The notes beneath the pieces were generated by a model, which saw only the letters and a program-made list of their open reading frames with translations, searched no databases and had not been told where the DNA came from. Of a DNA stretch of 64,000 nt, positions 38,340 to 48,402 are shown in pieces. This DNA comes from Epiperipatus broadwayi. Lineage: Eukaryota; Onychophora; Udeonychophora; Euonychophora; Peripatidae. The stretch spans positions 1,472,459-1,536,458 of the forward strand of contig JAQFVV010012574.1 in the NCBI GenBank assembly GCA_028023455.1. Direction: 5' to 3'. Every line of letters begins with the position of its first letter. The stretch's first letter is position 1. Made by a program: the position numbers and the translations under genes.

Positions 38340-39640
38340 ACAATAAGTAACATTTCAATAATGAATTATTATAACAAAATATTATCTATGATTATTGTTT
38401 GATTATAATTTATTTCAATTATTATTCCAAACCTTATCCCTTACAAAGAATAGTCATTTGATGTCAATATTAACATAAATGAAATTTATTTTATACTCAT
38501 TTTTGCTTTCTAAATTATTATATTGAAATTATAAGATGGTTTATTTTCATTAACTTGATAGATTAAGTTCATATCCATCATAGTGATGAAATGGAATCCC
38601 CCTGTTATATAATATAATTATAATAAAAACTGGAAAGACCATTTATAATAGAAACAATTAGTCAAGTATACTGAAAACATTTAAATACAATATTAATATT
38701 AACAAACAAACAAAAAAAATAGATAACAGTGTAACTGCACAAATGTAAGAAATAAATATGTATTAGGTAAAATCTTACTTTTCCCCTTGATGATGGTCAG
38801 GTTTGTAAGCAAGCAAGTTCTTATCATAATCTATATTTTATTTTAATTTACAATAATGGTAATAATATTTATCCCTTATGTTACATATTAACACTTACCC
38901 CCCCCCATATCCATATTGAAGAAAAGATATGAACATAGACATTTATTTAAAATATATAACTAAATAAAATTCATGACACAATAATCCTCATTATTCCAGG
39001 TAAAGATAGGAAAATGCGAGGGTTCTAGAACATCCATTAAGTCACTTATATTTTCCATTCTTGGAACTTCTGCTTTGTAGTGTGGGGTTGTTCGATCCAT
39101 TTATTAATAGTAAATTTGATGTTTCACAGCATAGATGTTAAATGTTAGGTCAATTTCATCCCAGTTTTGACAATTATAGCTTTACGAATGATGACTTTCT
39201 TTCCCCAACTGATTTTGCAATTAGCAATGCAAGGTTGTCAGTATTGTTATTTATATAGTTTTACTAATATCTCTTGAATGAATTAAAAGCAATACTTTCT
39301 TTTACTAGTAGATATCCTTAATTATAGATAATTCAATTTATGATTTAGAATTGGAAATATCTTGGAAATTAGAATAATTCAAATTTAATTTTGGAGATTT
39401 CACTTTTGAATTCCTCAGTTGGCTCGTTTTGACTCTATATGATTTTTTATTCCTTTCTTGATTATCTAAATAGTTATTTCTATTAGTATTTCACTGCAAT
39501 GGTGGCTGGTATTTTTATTCAAACTGCAAGTTCAAATTATCTGTTTAAATTCATGCAGGTTATTCAGCCAATGAGAAATTTTTATCTGAATTCGGAGAAA
39601 AACCTCATTGATTTGTTTAATTTCCTATTTTTTTTCTCAT
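38340..39640. other. AT-rich non-coding DNA, nothing recognised
   Basis: A short C-run at about 38899. No gene or RNA signature. Confidence 0.5.
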
Positions 39641-39651
39641 GTGTCATAGCA

Positions 39652-39726
39652 TCAGCTGGGAAGTGAACCCACTAACCTGGGACAACTGCTTGTAAAGTAG
39701 CTGTCGCTGACCTCTCGATCATCAAT
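39652..39726 (-). repeat. tRNA-derived SINE head or tRNA pseudogene
   Basis: The minus strand reads gatcgagaggtcagcgacagc (A-box-like), a possible anticodon arm around actttacaagc, and gtgggttcacttccc, where the B box sits in a well-paired T arm. It is not a functional tRNA because the acceptor stem is absent. It is likely the promoter-bearing head of a short retroposon. Confidence 0.5.
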
Positions 39727-40189
39727 GCTTGACTAATTTCCTATTATTAAAACAAAAATGTTCCATTAAAGGTAATTTTTGCTGATTTTGAATACCAAGT
39801 TCATGATTTTGATTTAGGTCTATTGTTTACATCATTACTAGTTATTATTATATATATAGGTAATATGTTAATAACAATAAAAATTTTATTTATTTTTCTC
39901 CTTTAAAATAATCTTCATTTCTTGTTTGCATTTATTCTATCTGATTATATTTCCCTCATATTGTTGTAGTGTATCAGAGTTACATCACAATTAATGAGAT
40001 AATTTGATAAAGATTAGTTGTCATGTATGTGTTTTATAGTTTAATTCAACTATGTATTTATTATATGGTTTAAATGTACATAACAACTAATGGTTTATCA
40101 GTTATAGTGCTTCAGTTTTATTAATGTAGTGTTTAGTAAAGTATGGTATTATATTGGGTCTTGGATTCAACTTAGGCTAAAGGATGTGT

Positions 40190-40790
40190 AAATGATATTG
40201 AAGGGGTGTAAGTGCCACGCCTTGCGATATAGACCTAAAATAATTAAATGAGTGTGAGTTTCAGATTTAATCATTATTAACCATTCAAGAATCTAAGAAT
40301 AAATCAATAGAACTAATTAGAAGTAAAATTCACAATCAAGGATGTATCATGAATAAATAAATTAATTATCTGCAGGATTGGAAATAAGAACCAATCAGAA
40401 GAGCAAAAGCTGGGCAATTAAGCTATGAAATCCATGTGCAAAAATAGACTCATCTATGAGAAGCTTCATGTGTGTGGATGGACTTTTATTCTCAGTGATG
40501 AACATCACTGTATGTACCTTAAGCTTCTATCGCAGAGAACTTGCCTCTGAACATATAAAAAGCAAGCCTAGGGACTGAGCAGATTGTATAGATCTCTATT
40601 ATCGTTTCTGTATGCCTTCAGGTTCATATATACATTGTAACTTGTATATATTCTATTCTATTGTAATCAATTGTCTAGAGTGATTTTAAATACTAGTAAC
40701 TGAACTTAGTAGTTGTAATATTTACCAGAGAAGAATTTCTAACTTCATGCTGTCTGGGGGGGGGGGGCAAGGATCCGGCTTCCAGACATA
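40190..40790 (+). promoter_or_regulatory. possible solo LTR or old promoter (weak)
   Basis: A less AT-biased block with a TATA-like acatataaaaagc at about 40552, a plausible initiator zone and ggggggggggg near 40756. The layout resembles an LTR's U3-R, but no TG...CA borders, second copy, primer-binding site or coding region is visible. Confidence 0.2.
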
Positions 40791-41329
40791 GCACTTCTAA
40801 AATGCATTTCTAGTGAACCAGATTCATCATGTGATCTAAGCCGGAGCTTCTCAAAACAGATTTTGTCAAGAAGAGCCATAAAAATAAAATTTCAAATTTT
40901 AAAATTAGAAGTAGATAATTAGAGTTATTTCTATGCATAATTTAAATTTCAACGTGAAAATTTACACATTATCCTGCATAGCATTACCTAATAATCGCTC
41001 TGTTTATTTTATAATTCATATACACCAATACTATGAATACTGATAAAACATTACTTAGGCAATGTACTAGTTTCAGCTTTATGACGAGTATCCCTGACCC
41101 TATTGTGTTTGAAAATTCTTCATTAAAAATTTAATCCTGAGATAAGCAATTGGATAATAAACACACAATGGACTTGTAGAAGTCAGTTAGTCAAAAGCAG
41201 TGAAGAGATCAAAGAATCTGAGTCACAAATGGCAATGTCTCATATTTTACCAGAACTAGCAGAGGTGTCAACATCATTTTCAACACCAGGTGGCATGAGG
41301 CAGAAAACGTCATGTGAAAAATTTGTAAA

Positions 41330-42325
41330 TATCATTCTTATTTGAAAATATTGATTTATATCTTCATATAATGAACCATACAAGCCTATATATGAAATAT
41401 ATTGGAAACTGTTGTGAAATGATTGCCTGAGATTTGGAAAACTTAATTTCCATTTAAATACTATGTGTAGAGAATTTAAGAATAAGTCATTTGAATTTTT
41501 TGAAAGAAAAGTTGATGAACTTAATTAAAATGAAAAATTAAGTTTTTTTTCAAACTTACCAAATTATTAAAAGTTTTTTTTGAAATTGCTTTATCAATTG
41601 CTAAAACAAAAATAAAATAAAAATCATGCATTTGATGAAGACGACTTCTTACCATCCTTTAAAAAAAATTCGTGTGTTTATTGACACAATTAAAAGAAGA
41701 ATATATAGCACTGCTAACAATATGTTTGTCATATAATTTGAGAATTAATTGATAATATAATGGATGCTAATTTAATATTATTTGTCAAACATCTGTAGAC
41801 TTTGCAAATTCATGAAGATCTGCTGTTTTATAGAAATTTCTTTGTCCCAATTAAAAGAAGAGAAATATTTGAAAACATGAACAACTTTTTTATATAGAGA
41901 GAATTAGCTTTAATAGTAAAAATGCATTAAGGTTTGTATTGACGAATCTGCAAACATGGCTGATAGGATTTCAGGATTTGTAGAAGGATTAAAAAGTGTT
42001 TATTAGAATGCAAGGCGTGTTCATTGAATTATCCAAAGAGGAAACCTAGTATTTTGACATATGTGAAATTGCTTAATAAAGTGTTATTAGAAGTTTCCAC
42101 AATAGTTAATTACATAAAAAGTAATGCCACTAATATTAGACTTTTTCAGATAATATAACAAAAAATAGATTCCAATTATGAATACTTTTATAACACACAG
42201 AAGTAAAATGACTATCTCAAGGTAAAGTTTTAAAAAGAGTTTTAATATTAAAAAAGGAATTATGAATTTTTCTTCATAATAAAAATTCCACATTAACATC
42301 CTATTTTTCTGATCAAAAGTGGATG
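41330..42325 (+). pseudogene. hAT transposase, ZBED5/SCAND3-like, N-terminal two-thirds
   Basis: Pieces in changing frames follow the order of BED-type hAT transposases. A BED-finger tail LRFGKLNFHLNTMCREF (about 41430) is followed by EFFERKVDELN, ALSIAKTKI and FDEDDFLPSFKKN. Then come IHEDLLFYRNFFVPIKRREI (about 41810), a VCIDESANMADRISGFVEGL block, which is where the second catalytic Asp region (CTDGA-type) sits, IVNYIKSNATNIRLFQ (42105) and HTEVK-LSQGKVLKRVL (42200). The last readable block is FLHNKNSTLTSYFSDQKW, after which an insertion begins. Many stops and frameshifts are present, and the CTDG motif reads CIDE. The copy is long dead. Confidence 0.8.
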
Positions 42326-42600
42326 TTAATAATTTTTATTCATCATTCATTAGACAAGAAATCCAATAATGGATATTATTTCTGTAATGTAATTTTTGCT
42401 ACACCACTCTCATGCAAGGTATGGATTTATTTCTATAAACTTTAAACACTTTGTAGTGAGATGTAATCATAAACATATGACCAAAGATATGACAAAGATC
42501 TATGATACCCAAGATGCAACATTTCACACTGAACCAGCACTTATCAGTTGGCCCAGATCACAATCTCTTAGACATATCTTTTTCATTGTTTAGTATATAT
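42326..42600 (-). mobile_element. retrozyme-like repeat, single truncated unit
   Basis: On the minus strand the hammerhead site is followed by atctatgat, accaaagat/catatg and tgtaatcat words, then the block accttgcatgagagtggtgt. The array at 45290-45935 has the same order, inverted. Only one partial unit is present. Confidence 0.55.
42509..42551 (-). ncRNA. hammerhead ribozyme motif, one core mutation
   Basis: The minus strand reads CCAA, CTGATAA (G8 replaced by A), stem II gtgct-ggttc-agtgt, GAAA, stem III atg-ttg-cat, C as cleavage nucleotide, TTGG. The G8 change removes the general-acid nucleotide of the hammerhead, so cleavage is probably lost or very slow. The rest of the fold is preserved. 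Confidence 0.65.
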
Positions 42601-42855
42601 TTTTATCCCAATCATTTTTATAAGAGCTGAAATTTATGATATTTATGTTTTTCTCTCTTTCTAGGAGTGTAAATCCTCTTTCCTTGATTTCATAATTTGG
42701 CCTCATGCTGTAAAATGTGTTCAGTAGCTTGGCCATTTGCTTGATGATTGTCCTTTTAATAATTATCAGCATCTGTTCCCTGCTGTCAATATTAACATTC
42801 TTGATTTCTAACTTTTCCTTACCTCCTTGACTTTTAGCTTTACTATTTCTATTTT

Positions 42856-43059
42856 TTATGCTAAATTATTTATACCTATTTTTATATTTTCTACTCCCTG
42901 GATCCCCTGTTCTATTTTTTCAAACATTTCTGCCTGCTTCCTCAACTTTTCCTCTACCAAACTGATTATTTCATTTCTTTCTATGTCCCTTTTTCCTATT
43001 TTATTGGTGACTTCATGTTTCTCATTAAATACTTCTAATTCTTCATTTTGAACCCCCAT
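42856..43059 (-). other. coiled-coil-coding stretch, unidentified
   Basis: 67 open codons rich in Glu, Lys and Ile with heptad-like spacing (NEIISLVEEKLRKQAEMFEK, IEQGIQGVENIKIGINNL). It resembles the ORF1 coiled coil of LINEs. The C-T-rich plus strand continues this composition to about 43400. No zinc or RNA-binding domain is seen. Confidence 0.35.
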
Positions 43060-45289
43060 TTTTGTTTTGGCTCTAGTACATCTTAGTTTAATTTTATTAC
43101 TTTATTATTTTTTTAATAACACTACACAATTTATTCTCCATTTTTTTATGATTTAATTTGAATGAAATGTTTGATTAATCTCAAAACCCATTTTGTCCTT
43201 TCTACATTCTCATCTGATTCTATCAAAAATCCTTAATAACAAATTTCTCTATCTTTCTGGCCACTTTTTTTTCCTCTTTCCTTTTTATTTACATTTCATA
43301 CTATTTTATTTTATATTCTTAATATTATATTTGTTTACTTTAGTCTATTTCTCCCCTCACACTGTTAACTGACTTCAACTTTTCATTATTTCACAACTTA
43401 GGCATTTATTTGAAATTTAAGTTTCAACCTATGCTTTTTAATTACACTGGGCAATTTATGGAACTTTAGCACCCACATTGGATGATGTTTGTAACCTTCT
43501 GGCATATAAAGGGCTAGTTGTGAATAACCAGTATGAAAATAGATCTTTGTAGAACATTTTTATATATTTACTATACATTATTATTTATTAACATTTTATT
43601 ATTTACTTATATGACTGGCTTTATTATTATTTCTTTTCATATTTATTTAATGCCTCCAGCACCAGATCTCACATTCAAGCAGAGGGTAGAATATCATTGA
43701 TAGATTAATCATCAATGATACCTACAGCCAGATGAAGGCTAAACAAATGCCTAGCCCCAGCCATTTTTCTTGATCATAGCACTCCTTCATGCTGCTCGGA
43801 CAACCCTCATCATCCTAGGCATTTTATTTGTTTTGAAAGCAAGTCGCAGGCACCATCTCGCTATATAGGTTCTATATAGCTGGCATGCTCAGATGACAGG
43901 CATGTGAACCCAGTTCTTGAAATATACCCAGAATAACTCAAACATCTTGATCAGGGGACCCAATTCAATACTAATGAATACATGTAAATATTTATAATCT
44001 TAAATTCCTGGTGATGCAGTTAAAAGAGAGTATAGACTAAGCAACATTTAAATAAACACTTTTTATTCATATGCACAAATAATCAAACAAATATGATAGT
44101 ACAATTAAACTAAGAAAATAAATAAGTATGCAATAATTATTAGTAACTCAATATTACTAATTGTCCTTCAATAAACTTTATTTCTTTTAAGAATTTCTAG
44201 ACACTTAATTTACAATTGAAAAGTTATATGTATCTACATTTTTTATTATGGTGAGATAACATCATCTTTATGAAGTTGACACATTTCCTTTGGTTTTGAT
44301 TTTCCAGATAGCTGGCCTTTTGATTTTCAGCAATGACTTCATGTGTATCTTTCCATGCTTCTGATAGACAATGGGAGAGAGTTTGTGGCAGCATCTATAC
44401 TATAATCAAGGCATTGATCACAGATTAGAGAAGTTGGAGCTGAGAAACAAGGGCATGAAGCCCAGACAAACCCCCCTAAAGCTATTTAGCAATGCATGTT
44501 GCTACTTTTGAGGTTTGTATATTTCAATTTTCTGCAGCAAGTAATAATTGGCTCTCTGGGGATCTTGTTGACTATGCTCTCAATACTAACATCAATGGTG
44601 AATGAATCGATGAACTGATAAATTTTGAAAAACTGAGCAACAACAACAACTAAGCAACAACTTGAAAAAACCTGCTAAAATTGAATAACAATGAACAAAC
44701 TGTCACTTTTATACTTATCTCTCATGTTCTAATTTTTATAATAATTTTAATTTCATTTTTAATTACATTTTATTTATCTTTTTTTAGATTCATCTACTAT
44801 CTTATTGACCAGGAATCTTTCAAAATTTAAGTGCATTTCTGCCTGAGAAAGTTTACAGATTTTCTTTCACTAATTAATTCTATTGAATGTTTTATTTTAA
44901 AATCTATTACATTTATTTTATTTTTTTAACACTTACTTTTTTTTAAAATTATAAAAGGAAGAAAGTGGGTTTCAAATCTTTATCTAACATGATTCTCTTT
45001 TTCCCACCCTTATTCTTAATAAAAACAATCTATTCTCTCAAAAAAATGATGCAATCTTTTTTCTTAATACTTTCATTTTTAAAAATCTACTTTTAAACTA
45101 TTTTTATTTTCTCTGTTCTTCATAATTTTTTTAAAATTATTAACATATGTAGTGTATATATATGTGTGTGTGTTCTTACATCATATATGTTGTCAGCATT
45201 ACAATATATACATATAGCAAATTACTACAGTTTAAAGTTAATAAGTGTCAAACATGTTACCGACAAAACTTTGACACAATTCACTTAAT
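43060..45289. other. interior of the composite insertion, mostly unidentified
   Basis: Includes a short hairpin tatcattgata...tcatcaatgata near 43692 and a better-balanced block at 43650-44640 without a recognisable ORF. No RT or transposase motif is seen. Confidence 0.4.
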
Positions 45290-45670
45290 GAAAGTATATT
45301 AATAATTTTTATTAGTCATTCATTAGATTAGAAATTATTCAATAACAAATAATAATTCTGTACTGTTAAAAGTGGATAGAAACCATTCCTAACATTCCAT
45401 GAGAGTGGTGCAGTGAAAATAATGCTATCTGTAGTCTAATCAATGACTAATAAAAATTATTAAAATACTTTAAGTGATTTGTACCAGGGTTATGGGAGCA
45501 TCTTGTTTGACATTTATCAATTGAACTATATTTGAATATCAGCCTTTCAAGCACAATTAGCTTGAAAGACTGATATTTGAATGTAAATACAAGTATATAC
45601 AGACATTATATAAAATAAATGCTTATTTACAATTGTACTATAGTAATTTTCTACGAACTGCAGTAATTTG

Positions 45671-45733
45671 CTATATATATATATATATATATATATATCT
45701 ATATAAGCTATATATATATATATATATATATAA
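45671..45733. repeat. (TA)n microsatellite
   Basis: TA dinucleotide runs interrupted by ctatataagc, immediately upstream of the hammerhead site. TA runs also adjoin the sites at 8.8, 9.3 and 20.6-21.0 kb. Confidence 0.9.
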
Positions 45734-45749
45734 GAGCTTATAATCTGGG

Positions 45750-45791
45750 CCAACTGATGAGTGCTGGCTCAGCATAAAATGTACATCTTGG
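45750..45791 (+). ncRNA. hammerhead ribozyme motif, mutated G12
   Basis: CCAA, CTGATGA, stem II gtgct-ggctc-agcat (closing pair G-U), then AAAA where GAAA is expected, palindromic stem III ATGTACAT, C as cleavage nucleotide, TTGG. Distal stem I pairs ATCT with AGAT. The G12-to-A change removes the general base, so this copy is probably inactive although the fold is intact. Confidence 0.68.
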
Positions 45792-45944
45792 AGATCATAG
45801 ATCTTTTTCACATGTCTTTGGTCATATGTATATGATTACATCGCACCACAATATTTTAAAAGTAAATAGAAATCATTCCTTACCTTGTGTGAGAATGGTA
45901 GAATGAAAATTACATAACAGTCATATTATTCCAAATTGGATGTG

Positions 45945-46570
45945 TTTTCTCTTTTATCTGATGAAATTTTCTAAAAGTAAAGAAATTAAAGCAAAGAAAA
46001 AGTACAAATGGATTAAACCTAAACACAGAATGGAAGCATTTCTAAATAAACTTTCTGCATGGTTAAAAAGTTTTAAAGATAATAGTATAAAAATTTTGAC
46101 TTTTCTCCATTAATTTCTTGAAGAAAATAAAAAATTTTTATCAACACAAATGAAAAGATTAATAATTAATCATACCGCAAATTCTATGATTTTTTTTAAA
46201 TATTTTTTTACTTAAATGAAAATAAAGAATATGAGTGGGTAAGATCATCGTTTGCTCCAGTCCTACAATTTAGCAATCTTCCATGACCATCTCAAGAAGA
46301 CCTGAGAGCAGATTCAATCTTTGAATTGGAATTTTGTATTAAGAATTTGTAAGAATTTTGGATCCAATTACAAAAAGAATATCCTTCATTGGTAAATACA
46401 GATTAAATATTCTGGTTGTTTGCATCCACATATCTTTGTCAAACTGCATTTTCATCGCTATTACTAATTAAAAATAAGTAATAAAAATTTATTTACAAAA
46501 ACATTGGAGGAAAAAATCTAAGAATTGCTGTGTCAAATATTCATCCAATATTGATTTTTTGTGTAGAAAT
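45945..46570 (+). pseudogene. hAT transposase C-terminal third with dimerisation region
   Basis: Continues the protein broken at 42325: LDVFSLLSDEIF (45947), NENKEYEWVRSSFAPVLQFS (about 46220), SQEDLRADSIFELEF, EFWIQLQKEYPSLVN (46365), FASTYLCQTAFSSLLLI (46430), NLRIAVSNIHP (46518). The STYLC...FS.L block and the following LR.A.S.I.P are hallmarks of the hAT C-terminal dimerisation domain. Stops are frequent. The same strand, order and degree of decay as the upstream part show that both are halves of one gene. Confidence 0.85.
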
Positions 46571-47483
46571 ATTTAAACACATCTTTAACATTAAAATTTC
46601 ATTTGTTATATTATTCTATTTTTCTCCTAATTATTAATGAATTTTGTGTTTCATATTTTATGACCTTTACAATATTTGTAATTCTTTGTCTTTTGCATTA
46701 TAATGAAAATATGAATAAAAATTATTTAAATTAACTAATAACTGCAACACACAAGCTTATTATATATCTGTGTCTATTTATGGCTCAATTAAGCTAAATT
46801 TATTTGACTTAAAATATTAAACAATAATTGAGACAATTTTATAAATTTAAAATTGAACTTGTAAACAAGTGCTAATGGATTCACCCCACTGTGAATCCAG
46901 TTTGTAGAAAAATAATATAGGATTTGAAATTAGCATAAATAACCTATATTTTGGCACTTTAAAATATATCCTGTAAATTTGTGTGTTGCTACCAAAATCC
47001 ATGCCTGTTTGAATTTTATAATGAATGAGTAGAAGGACTGCTGATTTGCCATTTTTTCCTCCAAGAGAATGGTCATTTCCAACTGCCATCCTACATGCTG
47101 CCACAAGCATGTAATCATCATCATCACCAGAATGGAGAGTTCCAGTCATGACCTGCTATTGATGGAAGACAACACCAAGCAACCTATCTAGAAAAGTGTG
47201 CCATAATTTCTACCTTCAAGTGTCTGATGTCCAAGCTGCAGAAGAAGATTGGTAATATTTTTTCATAAACCACAGAATTTTTAAATAAATCTTTAAACTG
47301 TAAAATTAAATATTAAGCTGGGTACTATAAATCTATGAATATTCATTCTAATTATTAGTTTCTTTTAAATTAAACCATTTCTAAAGTTCAAACTTTAAAA
47401 CTTGCCTGAATCTTAAATAATGTAACTCCATTTCTTAATCTCAATAACTGTATTCAGTTATTATTTAAACTCTTTATAAACTG
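46571..47483. other. non-coding flank, unidentified 100-codon ORF
   Basis: A minus-strand ORF at 47149-46847 has a reasonably balanced composition (MTGTLHSGDDDDYMLV...) but no domain I recognise and no splice context I can defend. It is probably chance or part of an old repeat. Confidence 0.3.
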
Positions 47484-47491
47484 TGGTCTTG

Positions 47492-47559
47492 AGTAAAGGT
47501 TTACTTTAGCGGTCACAGTCGTGCCCAGCATGTTTGCCCTCTATTTTTTAAAATTAGAA
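47492..47559 (+). repeat. Merlin left terminal inverted repeat
   Basis: Starts agtaaaggtttactttagcg; the partner end, read inward on the other strand, starts ggtaaaggtttacttgagcg. The 68-bp length is equal on both sides. It is preceded immediately by the target duplication TGGTCTTG. Confidence 0.93.
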
Positions 47560-47889
47560 TCATTTTTTATTTGTAAACATTTTTATTTTCATTTTGTACA
47601 TTACTTAGTTTTGACCATTTCTTAGATGAATATTACTTAAAACATTTGTATCGATAAATTAAATGTTGGATTAATTACATATAAAATGAATCATTCTCTT
47701 CAAAATATGTACATTAATTAAAATACTTACTTTATTTATTTATTTGAAAGTTAAGAATTTAATCTATCTACATTTATAACACTTGTTACAAAAAGATACC
47801 CTCTGAGTTCAAAAGTTTGAATTACACACACACATGTACAGCTTTATAGTTGCAAAAAGTGGCAGGTAGACCTATTACATCTTTTGTTC

Positions 47890-48228
47890 TAGCTGATCAA
47901 ATTTTTGATGTTGCTGCTATTCTGGCAGAAGACTGGAATATATTCAGTTGTGGAAGGCCCTTCTAACTCCAGAATTGGCCATCAACTGACTTGCAAAAAG
48001 ACACCTTCTGAAGAATTATACCCTATACCAACAGTGCAGTGTTCATTGTTCACTCGTGGGTGGAGATGGCAATGCAGAATATGTCGCCATTGCATCTCAA
48101 TCAGAAATGGGTCTTTTTCCCCTCGAAGTCATCTGCCTCTGGAACAATTATGAATCTAGTGTATTTTGGGCGTATAATTTGCTGCAAGAATACATTGCGC
48201 ATGAGACCAGCATCAGCAAAAAAATAAT
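47890..48228 (+). pseudogene. Merlin transposase, N-terminal zinc finger and helix region
   Basis: The frame at 47905 gives GWRWQCRICRHCISIRNGSF and SHLPLEQL, matching the W.W.C..C...S.R.GSFF...L.L...L pattern at the start of IS1595-type transposases. A frameshift near 48150 moves the reading to VFWAYNLLQEYIAHETSISK (48160-48217). The zinc ligands CRIC are visible; the first Cys pair upstream is not clear. The reading ends at the Penelope-like insertion and resumes at 50944 (IAWAHFCREECARYFDAN). Confidence 0.85.
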
Positions 48229-48371
48229 AAATATAGCTTTACTTATCACTATATGTAAAATATATAATTGTTAATTAGAGAAGATATTAATTAGTATTAA
48301 AGTTTATCGGCTTAACGTTTTTGAGAATCCATGCCTCATATTCATAGCCTTCATAAAATGTATAATAAAAT
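48224..48371 (-). repeat. Penelope-like element pLTR, downstream copy
   Basis: Shared sequence runs from aataaatatagct through cactatatgtaaaatatata and tttatcggcttaacgtttt to cataaaatgtataataaaa. It contains a small hairpin on the minus strand (gaggcatggattctc). Confidence 0.9.
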
Positions 48372-48402
48372 ATGCAAGTACAAATATTCAAATAAGCTAG
48401 TA

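Larger units (their letters stand above)
42326..45935. mobile_element. ~3.6-kb composite insertion splitting the hAT gene
   Basis: The hAT reading stops at 42325 and resumes near 45945. The left edge starts with ttaataatttttattcatc (42326-42355); a near-identical word recurs at 45299-45328 and inverted at 45434-45463. Hammerhead-bearing repeats lie inside both ends in opposite orientation (42509 minus, 45750 plus). The interior holds coiled-coil-like sequence (43059-42856 minus) and unidentified DNA. It may be several nested insertions rather than one element. No clean target duplication was resolved. Confidence 0.5.
45290..45935 (+). mobile_element. retrozyme-like partial tandem array, unit about 488 bp
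   Basis: The block aaaccattcctaacattcc...gagagtggtg (about 45380) recurs as aaatcattccttaccttgtg...gagaatggta (about 45868), giving a period near 488 bp. Only the second unit retains the hammerhead core (45750). 45299-45463 itself is a 165-bp fold-back with 30-bp arms. The period and ribozyme placement match the arrays at 8.8 and 20.5 kb, so all three look like members of one non-autonomous class. Confidence 0.55.

Noticed and set aside
40190-40790. Complete LTR retrotransposon
   Set aside because: There is no paired repeat, primer-binding site, integrase or protease. Only a TATA-like word is present.
46847-47149. 100-codon minus-strand ORF as a host exon
   Set aside because: No domain was recognised, there is no convincing splice context, and it sits between TE remains.
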